Origin: an uncultured Clostridia bacterium
GTDB taxonomy: Bacteria > Bacillota > Clostridia > Oscillospirales > Ruminococcaceae
Reading direction: 5' to 3'
Length of the DNA: 41,600 nt
Assembly (NCBI GenBank): GCA_938014915.1
Contig: CALLQQ010000083.1
Location: 1 to 41,600, forward strand
Shown: positions 1 to 8,019 of the stretch, one piece after another
How the letters are laid out: every line of letters starts with the position of its first letter
How positions within the stretch are numbered: position 1 is the first letter of the stretch
Made by a program: the position numbers and the translations under genes
Notes under the pieces: model-generated
What the model was told of the DNA's origin: nothing
Databases searched by the model: none
Seen by the model: only the letters and a program-made list of their open reading frames with translations

Positions 1-988
1 GGATGTTCCTCGCATTACCCACGCTTTCGGGTGCGATATGCTCAAATGACCTTGACTTCTTACGTACACCGTCAACATGCATTCCTCCCTTATGTGCGAA
101 TGCACTTTTGCCAACATAGGGCATCCCATCAGCTATCGCCATATTTGCAATTTCAGCAATATATCTTGATACTTTTGTCAGTCGGGGCATACTCTCCTGC
201 GGTACACAATCATATCCTAGTTTCAGTTGCAATCCCGCTATAATTGTCGAAAGATTCGCATTGCCGCATCTTTCGCCTATACCGATGAATGTTCCTTGCA
301 CTTGTTTCGCTCCTGCCTTAACTCCCGCAACTGAATTCGCAACTGCGCAGCCAGAATCATCGTGGCAATGCATTCCTAATGGGGTAGAAACGGATTTAGC
401 AGCTATATTCGTTATCTCATATATCTCATCGGGGAAGCAGCCGCCATTAGTATCGCATAAACAGATACATGATGCACCAGCCTTTTCCGCCGCTTGTATC
501 GCCTTTATCGCATAGTCAGGATTCGCCTTATATCCATCGAAAAAGTGCTCAGCATCATAAATAACTTCTTTCCCCTGCTCTACAAAGAATTTCACTGTTT
601 CATATATCATCTTCAGATTCTGTTCTAATGTGGTATTGATAATATCGGTAACATGCATATCCCAACTCTTACCGAATATAGCGACCGCATCAGTATTAGC
701 AGTGAGTAATGCCATTACATTCCTATCCTGCGTAACATCAATATCCCTTCTCCTTGTAGAACCGAATGCTACGAGCTTTGCGTTTTTGAGTTCGATTTGC
801 TTAACCCTCTCGAAAAATTCTAGATCCTTCGGATTAGAGCCGGGATTCCCAGCCTCGATATAATCAACACCGAATTTATCCAGCGCCTTTACAATATTCA
901 ATTTATCCTCAACACTGAATGTAACATTCTCCCCCTGTGCGCCGTCACGCAGGGTAGAATCGAATATCTGTACTTTTCTTAAATTCAT
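1..988 (-). CDS. cimA: (R)-citramalate synthase, partial (C-terminus beyond window)
   Basis: Condenses pyruvate and acetyl-CoA to citramalate, first step of the threonine-independent route to isoleucine. Seen: the reverse strand from ATG 988 reads openly to the left edge (329 codons, no stop, so truncated by the window). The start is preceded by AGAGGTGAG. The N-terminus carries FDSTLRDGAQG (DRE-TIM metallolyase active site), then WDMHV, EVIYDAEHFFDGYK, LCDTNGG, the metal-binding GMHCHDDSG and GERCGN. Known: the EVIYDAEHFFDGYK and FGKSWD blocks mark the CimA branch rather than LeuA. Neighbours: last visible gene after ilvB and ilvN, with a 54-bp gap to ilvN and no terminator seen, so it should share the isoleucine T-box. 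The C-terminal regulatory domain lies outside the window. Confidence 0.93.
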   Translation of the reverse strand, partial: MNLRKVQIFDSTLRDGAQGENVTFSVEDKLNIVKALDKFGVDYIEAGNPGSNPKDLEFFERVKQIELKNAKLVAFGSTRRRDIDVTQDRNVMALLTANTDAVAIFGKSWDMHVTDIINTTLEQNLKMIYETVKFFVEQGKEVIYDAEHFFDGYKANPDYAIKAIQAAEKAGASCICLCDTNGGCFPDEIYEITNIAAKSVSTPLGMHCHDDSGCAVANSVAGVKAGAKQVQGTFIGIGERCGNANLSTIIAGLQLKLGYDCVPQESMPRLTKVSRYIAEIANMAIADGMPYVGKSAFAHKGGMHVDGVRKKSRSFEHIAPESVGNARNI

Positions 989-1042
989 GTTCTCACCTCT
1001 ATTTTAGTAGTTTTTTGGGTAGCTGTCAATAAGTTCTACTGT

Positions 1043-1519
1043 TTAGCTACGCTCCAATGCGGATATTCCCGTTCTGACAAGTTTCTTTATTCCGTATTGC
1101 TTTAATAAATTTACAAATGATGTAATCTTCTGCGGTTCGCCCGTTAATTCAAACATCAAGCTATCGTGTGAAACATCGACGATTTTAGCACGGAAAAGAT
1201 TCGCAACTTCTATCATTGATGCTCTTTCTTCCACAGAATTGCCCGCTCTAATAAGTATATGCTCCCGACAAACAGAATCTTCTGGAAGAACGAGGACTTC
1301 TTTAACATCGATAAGTTTTAACAATTGCTTTTCTATCTGATCAAGTGTTTGCAAGTCGCCCTCAACAACAATCGTCATTCGTGACATCTTATGATTTTCA
1401 GTTTCTGCAACATTCAGGCTATGAATATTATAGCCCCGCCTGCTAAATAGCCCCGCAACACGAATTAATACTCCTGAATTATTCTCAACTAGCACCGATA
1501 GAACATATTTACTCTGCAT
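1043..1519 (-). CDS. ilvN: Acetolactate synthase, small regulatory subunit
   Basis: Regulatory subunit of acetohydroxyacid synthase; binds the branched-chain amino acid that feedback-inhibits the IlvB catalytic subunit. Seen: 158 residues, the normal length. An N-terminal ACT domain (about residues 4-75) has the typical opening VLVENNSGVLIRVAGLFSRR and the GYNIHSLNV block; a second ACT-like half follows with ELTG near residue 125. The start has a GGTGAG ribosome site upstream. Neighbours: 32 bp downstream of ilvB and 54 bp upstream of cimA, same strand, so one transcript controlled by the leader at 3267-3541. Confidence 0.96.
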   Translation of the reverse strand: MQSKYVLSVLVENNSGVLIRVAGLFSRRGYNIHSLNVAETENHKMSRMTIVVEGDLQTLDQIEKQLLKLIDVKEVLVLPEDSVCREHILIRAGNSVEERASMIEVANLFRAKIVDVSHDSLMFELTGEPQKITSFVNLLKQYGIKKLVRTGISALERS

Positions 1520-1551
1520 TTCTCACCATTCCTTTCATGAAAATCTACCGC

Positions 1552-3234
1552 TTAATCTTCGATTTCTAATATGATATCTTCGACCGATTTCCCCGCTGGC
1601 ACCATCGGCAAAACATTTATATCTTTATCAATTCTGCAATCGATTAGCACGGGTGATTTCGATTTAATCGCCTTTTCAAGCACGGTTTTTACCTGCGACT
1701 TTTTCTCAATTACATATGCTTTAATTCCAAAAGCCTCGGCAAGTTTAACATAATCCGTCGGTCTGTCAAGTGTCGTATGGGAGAATCTTTTTGAATAGAA
1801 TAGCCGCTGCCATTGCCTCACCATACCCAGTACATTGTTATTGAAAATCAGCTCAATAATTGGTATGTTATACTTCGATGCGGTGACAAGTTCATTGCAA
1901 TTCATGTGAAAACTACCATCACCAGCAATGTTGACAACCTGCCTATCCGGTCGTGCGACTTGTGCGCCAAGTGATGCACCAAGTCCATAACCCATTGTGC
2001 CAAGTCCGCCCGACGTGATAAAACTCCTAGGTGAGCGGAAGTTATAGAATTGCGCCGCCCACATTTGATGTTGCCCGACTTCAGTTGTGATTATCGCCCT
2101 CTCACCAAGAAGTTCGTCAAGTGTTTCTATTACATATTGCGGTGTAATGAATTCATCATGTTCCTCAATCTGCACTAATGGGAATTCGCTTTTCCATTCC
2201 TTAATCTTATCAAGCCAATTTTCGTGACTTTGCTGCGGTAATGAAGAATTGATTTTATCCAGCACCTGCGCTATATCGCCGACAACTTTATGATAAACTT
2301 CTATATTCTTATTTACCTCCGCCGGATCAATATCTATGTGAATAATCCTTGCATTCCTAGCGAATGTCGATGCATTCCCTATCACTCTATCACTAAATCT
2401 TGTTCCAATTGCAACGAACAAGTCACATTCCCCGATTGCAAGTGACGATGTCTTTGTTCCGTGCATTCCAAGCATTCCAATATAGTTCGGCAGTGTATTA
2501 TCATATCCACCCTGCCCCATTAAAGATGATGCAACGGGCGCATCCATAAGCTGCGCAAAAGCACGAATCTGCTCGCTTGCTCCCGATGCAATAACACCGC
2601 CGCCCGTATATATGAATGGACGTTCAGCCTCTTTAATAATCTCAAGTGCTTTGGCGATATCGTCATCTTGTTCTATGTTAATATGTGATTCAGCATCTTT
2701 TTTTACTGCCGCCTTAAATACCGTTTCGGTCATTGTTATGTCTTTGGGTATATCGATTAGAACAGGTCCTTTTCTCCCCTCATTAGCTATGCGAAAAGCA
2801 TCACGGACTGTATCGGCAAGATCATCAACACTTTTAACGATGAAATTATGCTTAGTTATCGGCATTGTAATGCCGGTAATGTCAACTTCCTGAAAGCTAT
2901 CCAGCCCAAGTAGACTGAGCGCAACATTCCCCGTAATTGCGACCATCGGCACTGAATCCATATAAGCAGTCGCTATCCCCGTGACAAGATTTGTAGCACC
3001 CGGCCCAGATGTAGCAATTACTACTCCCGTTTTACCCGATGAACGGGCATAGCCATCGGCTGCGTGTGCCGCCCCCTGCTCATGAGCGGTAAGGTAGTGA
3101 TTAATTCTATCGGCATATTCGTACAGCGCATCGTAAATATGTAGTACGGCACCGCCCGGATAACCGAATACTGTGTCCACTCCCTGCTCTAGCAAACATT
3201 CAACTAAAATTTCTGCACCTGTTAACTTTTTCAT
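1552..3234 (-). CDS. ilvB: Acetolactate synthase, large catalytic subunit
   Basis: ThDP-dependent enzyme making acetolactate from two pyruvates or acetohydroxybutyrate from pyruvate plus 2-oxobutyrate, for valine, leucine and isoleucine. Seen: 560 residues, normal length. The catalytic glutamate is in HEQGAAHAADGYAR (residue 52), FAD/ThDP-family blocks follow, and a ThDP/Mg motif GDGSFHMNCNEL lies in the C-terminal third with NNN closing it. Start: ATG 3234 is preferred over ATG 3240, because GGAGG sits 8 nt before the former and only 2 nt before the latter. Neighbours: first gene of ilvB-ilvN-cimA, directly after a T-box leader with an isoleucine specifier. Confidence 0.97.
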   Translation of the reverse strand: MKKLTGAEILVECLLEQGVDTVFGYPGGAVLHIYDALYEYADRINHYLTAHEQGAAHAADGYARSSGKTGVVIATSGPGATNLVTGIATAYMDSVPMVAITGNVALSLLGLDSFQEVDITGITMPITKHNFIVKSVDDLADTVRDAFRIANEGRKGPVLIDIPKDITMTETVFKAAVKKDAESHINIEQDDDIAKALEIIKEAERPFIYTGGGVIASGASEQIRAFAQLMDAPVASSLMGQGGYDNTLPNYIGMLGMHGTKTSSLAIGECDLFVAIGTRFSDRVIGNASTFARNARIIHIDIDPAEVNKNIEVYHKVVGDIAQVLDKINSSLPQQSHENWLDKIKEWKSEFPLVQIEEHDEFITPQYVIETLDELLGERAIITTEVGQHQMWAAQFYNFRSPRSFITSGGLGTMGYGLGASLGAQVARPDRQVVNIAGDGSFHMNCNELVTASKYNIPIIELIFNNNVLGMVRQWQRLFYSKRFSHTTLDRPTDYVKLAEAFGIKAYVIEKKSQVKTVLEKAIKSKSPVLIDCRIDKDINVLPMVPAGKSVEDIILEIED

Positions 3235-3266
3235 GTTCATTACCTCCTTTAAATCCTATGGAAAAC

Positions 3267-3300
3267 AAAAAACCTCCACCTCTATTAAAGAGGCGAAGGT
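3267..3300 (-). terminator. T-box intrinsic terminator before ilvB
   Basis: A 12-bp stem with G-U pairs and a 5-nt loop (ACCTTCGCCTCT pairing with AGAGGTGGAGGT) is followed by TTTTTT on the minus strand. It sits immediately after the T-box motif that would form the competing antiterminator with uncharged tRNA. Confidence 0.9.
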
Positions 3301-3541
3301 ATAATACTTCCGCGTTACCACTCTTATTGATACAGAAAACTGTATCCACTCTGCCACATCATAATTAATGTGCCCCATTTTAACGGCAGGGCCCCGTACA
3401 CGGCTAATATCCCCAATTGGGTGGTTCACCTGTCTGCTCAAGGGTGATTTAATCATACTGACTTCACGCTGTTTCACACCACACAACAGCTCTCTTTGCA
3501 TCCGTCGATACTTTAGTCCCTATCAAAGCATTTGTATTATT
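3267..3541 (-). promoter_or_regulatory. T-box leader, isoleucine (AUC) specifier, upstream of ilvB
   Basis: tRNA-sensing riboswitch that lets transcription continue into ilvB when tRNA-Ile is uncharged. Seen on the minus strand: Stem I elements (AGAGAG bulge, GGTG distal loop) followed by specifier ATC at 3448-3446, then A and CCCTTGAGC. The T-box bulge motif AGAGTGGTAACGCGG is at about 3324-3310. An intrinsic terminator stem (3300-3289 with 3283-3272) runs into six T. Known: the triplet just before the A-CCC closing helix is the specifier; the leader before leuA has the same frame with CTC instead. The specifier placement is my alignment by eye, not a folded model. Confidence 0.93.
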
Positions 3542-3547
3542 AATAAC

Positions 3548-3576
3548 ATAATATACTAAAGAATTTATTTTGTCAA
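3548..3576 (-). promoter_or_regulatory. Sigma-A promoter of ilvB-ilvN-cimA
   Basis: Perfect -35 TTGACA (3576-3571), 17-bp spacer, -10 TATTAT (3553-3548). Transcription should begin near 3541, at the 5' end of the T-box leader. Confidence 0.88.
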
Positions 3577-3594
3577 CACCTTTTTTGAAAAAAG

Positions 3595-3623
3595 TTGCAA
3601 TTAATTTTATTTTACGATATAAT
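3595..3623 (+). promoter_or_regulatory. Sigma-A promoter of tyrA
   Basis: TTGCAA (3595-3600), 17-bp spacer, consensus TATAAT (3618-3623), 65 bp before the tyrA start. It lies back to back with the ilvB promoter, which fires the other way. Confidence 0.82.
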
Positions 3624-3688
3624 TTAAACTGGTTAATTAATTACTTAATGTGAAAATAAGCTATTTAGAATAGAAGGAGAAGTTAAAA

Positions 3689-4525
3689 ATGGTAATTGCA
3701 GTAGTGGGACTCGGTCTTATTGGTGGCTCTTTTTGCAAGGCATTAAAACAATATACTAATCATACAGTTCTCGGTGTGGAAGTCGATGAGCTGACTAGGC
3801 TGAATGCACTATCTTCAGGTGCAGTCGATAAAATCATTGAACCGCATGAACTCGTCAATGCAGATTTATCTATAATATGCCTCTATCCTGAGCAAACTAT
3901 CGACTTCGCCCTTGATAACGCAGACCATTTCGCCCCGAAATCCATTGTAATAGATGTTTGCGGAGTAAAGGAAAGTATCCAAGATGCTATATATCCCGCA
4001 CTTCAAGATAGGGGCGTTACTTTCATTGGAGCGCACCCCATGGCAGGGAGGGAATTCTCCGGATTCGAATACGCTACTGCCGATTTATTCGCAAATGCTA
4101 GCTTCGTTATGACGCCGCATGAAGATACTCCAATTCATGCAGTATTTGTGGTGTCAATGCTTGCCGAACAGCTGAAATTTAGTAAGATTGTGAAAGCAAC
4201 TCCCGCAGAACATGATAAGATTATCGCATTCACATCGCAACTTGCTCATATAGTATCGAATGCATATGTAAAAAGCCCATCACTTGAATTGCAAAAAGGA
4301 TTCAGCGCTGGCAGCTTTGGGGATTTGACTCGTGTTGCACGATTAAATGAAGATATGTGGAGTAGTCTTTTTATGTTGAATAAAAATGCATTGCTATTTG
4401 AGCTTGATACGATAATAGATAAACTCGGCGAATATAAAAACGCCCTTGAAAATGACGATATCGGCACATTGCACAAGCTCCTAAAAGAAGGGCGTATCCT
4501 AAAGGAAAAGAGTCTTATCGAATAG
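3689..4525 (+). CDS. tyrA: Prephenate dehydrogenase
   Basis: Oxidative decarboxylation of prephenate to 4-hydroxyphenylpyruvate with NAD(P)+, in tyrosine synthesis; cytosolic. Seen: 278 residues. The N-terminal Rossmann motif GLGLIGGS is at residues 7-14, the family motif AHPMAGRE around residues 115-122 carries the likely catalytic histidine (H116), and a helical dimerisation half follows (QLAHIVSNAY, GSFGDLTRVA). No ACT or chorismate mutase domain is present, so this is the short monofunctional form. GAAGGAGA lies 7 nt before ATG. Neighbours: apparently a single-gene unit with its own promoter; no clear terminator seen after it. Confidence 0.93.
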   Translation: MVIAVVGLGLIGGSFCKALKQYTNHTVLGVEVDELTRLNALSSGAVDKIIEPHELVNADLSIICLYPEQTIDFALDNADHFAPKSIVIDVCGVKESIQDAIYPALQDRGVTFIGAHPMAGREFSGFEYATADLFANASFVMTPHEDTPIHAVFVVSMLAEQLKFSKIVKATPAEHDKIIAFTSQLAHIVSNAYVKSPSLELQKGFSAGSFGDLTRVARLNEDMWSSLFMLNKNALLFELDTIIDKLGEYKNALENDDIGTLHKLLKEGRILKEKSLIE

Positions 4526-4691
4526 TAATTTTGTATTATATCAGCACCAATTTACACAATAGACTTTAAAGTGGTTCGATTTGTTAAATTTAAGTCAATG
4601 ATGGCGGTGTTAATTTGTTGTATAATTATAATGTTGAAGAAGTGAACATTGTTGAGTTATTAAAACTACTAACTTAGAGGATTTTATAAAA

Positions 4692-5609
4692 TTGGGGGCA
4701 AAGTTAAGGTTCGGATACATTCGCCCATTTAAACCCGAGATGAAAGTGCGAGAATACGACGTCTATAAGGCCATATACTGCGGCCTATGCAAAGAACTTG
4801 GTAAATCGTTCGGATTCATGTCACGAATGACGTTGAGTTATGATTTCGTATTTCTTGCCCTTATACATATGGCTGTGAATGATAATGTTGCCAGCCTTGA
4901 AGAATCACGATGCATTGCGCATCCGTTAAAAAAATCGCCAATGGCGATTACCAATGAAGCGCTATCCTACACTGCTTCATGCGCAGTAATTTCAATTTAT
5001 TACAAGCTAAAAGATAATTTAGCAGACGATGGACTTATTCAGCGCATTCCAGCGGCGGGGATTCTCCCCTTTTCCTATGGTGCATTTAAAAAAGCTGCAA
5101 AAGACTATCCTGATTTATCAAAGAACATTAAAGATTATGTTGATGCGCAGCGAAGTATCGAACAGCAAAATTGCACCAGCATTGATATGAGTGCTGAGCC
5201 GACTGCACTCATTATGGCGCAAATTGCACAAGGCGTGACCGATGATGCTAATTTTCATGAGGGGCTTAGCCGATTCGGCTATTTGCTTGGCAGGTGGACA
5301 TACCTAATTGATGCGCTGGATGATGTTAGAGATGATTTTAAAGCGAAGTCGTACAACCCATTCCTAGCAGGAATGGGAATCGATATTCTTGACGATGATG
5401 CATTGAGTCACATATTCGATGTTGCTAAGGGAAGTATAAATATGACCGCATCGGAACTTGCTAGTTGCTATGCGGATCTAGACGTGAAAAAATACCGACC
5501 TATACTAGATAATATAGTTTATCTTGGCCTAAAACATTCATTAAACACTATTCTTAATAAACATGATAAAAATACTGGAACGGAGGAAGTAAATGAACGA
5601 TCCATATGA
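4692..5609 (+). CDS. DUF5685-like protein of unknown function
   Basis: Function unknown; I recognise the DUF5685 family from the opening GYIRPFKPEM and YCGLCKELG. Seen: 305 residues, probably soluble and helical. A CxxC pair is at C30/C33. Two aspartate-rich stretches, KLKDNLADD (residues 105-113) and IDALDDVRDD (206-215), look like the paired metal-binding motifs of helical isoprenoid-synthase folds; that likeness is inference only. Start is TTG at 4692, chosen because AGAGGA precedes it by about 10 nt and the family begins near this point. A TATAAT-like -10 lies at 4621-4632, with no convincing -35. It overlaps the next gene by 17 bp, so the two are translationally coupled. Confidence 0.82.
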   Translation: MGAKLRFGYIRPFKPEMKVREYDVYKAIYCGLCKELGKSFGFMSRMTLSYDFVFLALIHMAVNDNVASLEESRCIAHPLKKSPMAITNEALSYTASCAVISIYYKLKDNLADDGLIQRIPAAGILPFSYGAFKKAAKDYPDLSKNIKDYVDAQRSIEQQNCTSIDMSAEPTALIMAQIAQGVTDDANFHEGLSRFGYLLGRWTYLIDALDDVRDDFKAKSYNPFLAGMGIDILDDDALSHIFDVAKGSINMTASELASCYADLDVKKYRPILDNIVYLGLKHSLNTILNKHDKNTGTEEVNERSI

Positions 5610-6213
5610 AATACTGGGAGTAAGCCCGAACGCAACTGACGAAGAAATCAAGTCTGCATACCGTGAATTGGCTAAGGAATATCACCCCGACAACTATCAC
5701 GCTAGCCCTTTGGACGATCTTGCAAAAGAGCGAATGCAAGAGATAAATGATGCATACGATAAAATTATGAATATGCGCCGAAGTGGTGGGCGGGCCCAAT
5801 ATGAGCAATCTGGATATAGCTATGCTAATTCAGAATTTTCCGATATACGTAGGTTTATTCAGGAAAATCGGCTTGAAGAATCAGACGAATTGCTCAGCGG
5901 TATCCCCCAAAATAGACGCAATGCCGAATGGCATTTTCTTAAGGGGAGTATTTGCTATAAAAGAGGCTGGCTGAACGATGCATTCATGCATTTTACGCAA
6001 GCTAATAAGATGGATCCGAGCAATCCTGAATATAGCGCCGCATATAAGCAGATCCTTTGGCAACGACAAGGTAATATGCGTGGCAATCCTTATAGGGGAC
6101 ATAACGGGGGCAATAACAAAGCTGGTTGTAGTGGGTGCGATATGTGTTCAGCACTAATTTGTGCGGATTGTTGCTGCGAATGTATGGGCGGCGATCTGAT
6201 TGCTTGTTGCTAA
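5593..6213 (+). CDS. J-domain protein with C-terminal cysteine-rich tail
   Basis: Probably a DnaK co-chaperone that presents a specific client; the client is unknown. Seen: 206 residues. An N-terminal J-domain starts MNDPYEILGV and has the DnaK-stimulating HPD at residues 31-33. The middle (about 85-150) looks like one or two TPR-type helical pairs (AEWHFLKGSICYKRG, AFMHFTQANKMDP). The last 28 residues hold ten cysteines, with three consecutive cysteines and a terminal CC. There is no G/F region or DnaJ zinc finger, so it is not DnaJ itself. GGAGG precedes ATG by 6 nt, inside the end of the upstream gene. Neighbours: second of three apparently co-transcribed genes. Confidence 0.88.
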   Translation: MNDPYEILGVSPNATDEEIKSAYRELAKEYHPDNYHASPLDDLAKERMQEINDAYDKIMNMRRSGGRAQYEQSGYSYANSEFSDIRRFIQENRLEESDELLSGIPQNRRNAEWHFLKGSICYKRGWLNDAFMHFTQANKMDPSNPEYSAAYKQILWQRQGNMRGNPYRGHNGGNNKAGCSGCDMCSALICADCCCECMGGDLIACC

Positions 6214-6233
6214 CCTGCACATCATTCTAGCAA

Positions 6234-6791
6234 TTGGGAGTGATAATTCTGAAAAATATTAGCTATAAAGTCGCTCTAGGTGGTGTGATAAGCGCTATAT
6301 CTGTATTCATAATGATGTTAACGGGCATTATCCCACTAGGAGTTTATGTTTTCCCCGCCATTGCTGGACTGACTTTAGTATTAATAGTTATTGAGGTTAG
6401 TGCTAAATGGGCATTATTATGCTATATTGCTGTGTCGATTCTATCGCTTTTAGTCACGCCCGATATTGAGGCTAAACTAATGTTTATCTTCTTTCTTGGA
6501 TACTATCCTATAATAAAAGCATATCTTGAACAAACTAGATACCGCATAGTCGAATGGATTTTAAAGTTTGTCTTATTTAACATCAGTGTAATTATCGCAT
6601 ATATGCTAATCATACATGTATTCGGGCCTAATGAAATCATGGACGAATTCGGCGCATTCGGCAAATACGGCGCATGGATAATGCTCGGTGCTGGCAATAT
6701 AGTATTCGTGCTATATGACATCACTATTTCACGGCTTGTCATGACGTATTTGCATTGGTTGCGCCCACGTGTTTTAAGGCGATTCCGATAG
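6234..6791 (+). CDS. Small polytopic membrane protein of unknown function
   Basis: Function unknown. Seen: about 180-185 residues with roughly five hydrophobic helices, small loops and a basic end (RPRVLRRFR). The size and helix density recall ECF-transporter S components, but I see no family signature, so this is only a resemblance. The start is unclear. TTG 6234 has no ribosome site, whereas GGGAGTGAT at 6236-6244 is a good Shine-Dalgarno for CTG 6249, which would give an ordinary start MKNISYKVALGG. The 20-bp spacing after the J-domain gene and the shared strand make this the third gene of that operon. A terminator follows at 6814-6843. Confidence 0.78.
   Translation: MGVIILKNISYKVALGGVISAISVFIMMLTGIIPLGVYVFPAIAGLTLVLIVIEVSAKWALLCYIAVSILSLLVTPDIEAKLMFIFFLGYYPIIKAYLEQTRYRIVEWILKFVLFNISVIIAYMLIIHVFGPNEIMDEFGAFGKYGAWIMLGAGNIVFVLYDITISRLVMTYLHWLRPRVLRRFR
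6236..6251 (+). promoter_or_regulatory. Shine-Dalgarno pointing to a CTG start
   Basis: GGGAGTGAT (6236-6244) matches the anti-SD extended consensus and lies 4 nt (8 nt from the GGAG core) before CTG 6249. The in-frame TTG 6234 and GTG 6240 lie before or inside this site and could not use it. Confidence 0.55.
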
Positions 6792-6813
6792 ATATACAAT
6801 TCTATTTAAAAAT

Positions 6814-6843
6814 AAAAGCGATGGGATTATTCCCGTCGCTTTT
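6814..6843. terminator. Bidirectional terminator between the convergent membrane-protein genes
   Basis: A 12-bp stem (6814-6825 with 6832-6843, one G-T pair) with a 6-nt loop is flanked by A-rich and T-rich ends, so it can stop both transcripts. The reverse gene's stop codon (6844-6842) lies in the stem. Confidence 0.85.
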
Positions 6844-7558
6844 AATCTTTTTCACCTGAGCGGAATCTATTCATTAATTTATCATTGAACATAATTCCTA
6901 CCACTCCAATTGCTCCTGTTAATAGGAAAATCACAATGCTTAAAATAAAATTCCCCTTACCTAGAGTTGCGCCGACAAGTACCGAAGATGCTACCGATGG
7001 TAACCTTGATAATGTGGCAATTGTGAAGAAGCGTGTTGCCTTTATTTTAGTTAACGATACAACATATATTAAAACGTCTTTCGGCGTTCCCGGTATTAGG
7101 AACAAGATAAATGTAAGGAGTTCTAACTTCCTTTCATCGCCTAGTATGCGGAACTTACTTAATTTCTCCTCGCCGAAAAAAGCATTTACGAATGGCTTCC
7201 CTAGTAATTTAACTAGATAATAGACTGATATAGTGCCGATTAATATACCGATTATACACGCGGCTAGACCGCCCCACATTCCATAAAGGACACCAGCGAC
7301 AATCTCGATCGGTTCTCCCGGTATAAAGGCAATTACTATCTGGAGTATCTGAATACCGATGAAAACAAGTATCCCCCAAAAGCCGAAGGAATCGATTTTT
7401 TCTTTTAGCACCTCTCTCCCCTCCTGCGTGAGAAGAGCCTTTATCTGGGGGAGTAAGGCAATTGTGACTGCTATCATTATAAGTATAATCGTTAATAGAA
7501 GAATTAATCTTATGGTATCGTTTCTTTTTACATCGCCTTTTTTATTTCTTGTATCCAT
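6842..7558 (-). CDS. VTT/DedA-like (TVP38/TMEM64 family) membrane protein
   Basis: Integral membrane protein of the VTT superfamily (related to DedA/TMEM64), whose members move or flip phospholipids or undecaprenyl phosphate; the substrate here is unknown. Seen: 238 residues with a basic cytosolic N-terminus and about five to six hydrophobic helices. The family-type GEPIEIVAGVLYG block is followed by a glycine-rich helix (ACIIGILIGTISVYYLVKLLG). A second re-entrant segment is FLIPGTPKDVLIYVV. Start: ATG 7558 is chosen over ATG 7570 because GGAGAT lies 6 nt before the former and overlaps the latter. It appears to be a single-gene unit, convergent with the upstream operon. Confidence 0.87.
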   Translation of the reverse strand: MDTRNKKGDVKRNDTIRLILLLTIILIMIAVTIALLPQIKALLTQEGREVLKEKIDSFGFWGILVFIGIQILQIVIAFIPGEPIEIVAGVLYGMWGGLAACIIGILIGTISVYYLVKLLGKPFVNAFFGEEKLSKFRILGDERKLELLTFILFLIPGTPKDVLIYVVSLTKIKATRFFTIATLSRLPSVASSVLVGATLGKGNFILSIVIFLLTGAIGVVGIMFNDKLMNRFRSGEKD

Positions 7559-7659
7559 TCTTATCTCCATTCATCTGCAATAACTACTATAACTGATACT
7601 TTATATATAAATCTAATTATACACCAAAAAAAATATTTATGCAATATTCGTTTAACCTC

Positions 7660-7688
7660 TTGACAAACTAGAACATATATTATATTAT
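7660..7688 (+). promoter_or_regulatory. Sigma-A promoter of leuA
   Basis: Perfect TTGACA (7660-7665), 17-bp spacer, TATTAT (7683-7688), the same hexamers as at the ilvB leader. Transcription should begin near 7695, just before the T-box. Confidence 0.88.
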
Positions 7689-7694
7689 ATACTT

Positions 7695-7966
7695 ATATTA
7701 GGTCAAAATGCGTTGATAGGGAATAAAGCTATATCGTATTTTCAGAGAGCTATCGCATGGTGAAAGATAGCAATTCGATGCAGTCATAACTCACCCTTGA
7801 GCAGACAAATGAAAGTTTCTTTTACAAGTAGTTTTGTCCGGTCCGCTCCACCGTTACAAGGAGAACACATTGATTGATGTGGTTTAAGTGGGCGCATTAT
7901 GCGCTAATTAGAGTGGTACCACGGAGTTAACACCTTCGTCTCTTAGGAGATGATAGGTGTTTTTTT
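7695..7966 (+). promoter_or_regulatory. T-box leader, leucine (CUC) specifier, upstream of leuA
   Basis: tRNA-Leu-sensing riboswitch. Seen: Stem I with AGAGAG (about 7744-7749) and GGTG distal loop, specifier CTC at 7790-7792 followed by A and CCCTTGAGCAGAC. The T-box motif AGAGTGGTACCACGG is at about 7910-7924, then a terminator. The region after the specifier is nearly identical to the ilvB leader, which makes the codon reading consistent in both. With the promoters it fills the 461 bp between 7558 and 8020; I see no gene there. Confidence 0.94.
7929..7966 (+). terminator. T-box intrinsic terminator before leuA
   Basis: A long imperfect stem opens with AACACCT and closes with AGGTGTT, containing an inner GTCTC/GAGAT pairing. 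It is followed by seven T (7960-7966), 54 bp before the leuA start. Confidence 0.9.
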
Positions 7967-8019
7967 AATTCTTATTATGCATGCTGCCTAATATAATTTT
8001 ATTAAAAAGGAGAATATTT

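Noticed and set aside
31..863. Plus-strand open frames across the left end
   Set aside because: They are antisense to a clear citramalate synthase on the minus strand and have no recognisable protein character.
3256..3559. Short open frames on both strands inside the ilvB leader
   Set aside because: They lie wholly within the T-box and promoter, lack ribosome sites, and the structured RNA explains the sequence.
7981..8019. Upstream ATG 7981 as leuA start
   Set aside because: No ribosome site, and the protein family begins at MRQIKIFDTTLRDGEQ; ATG 8020 has AAAAGGAG in front.
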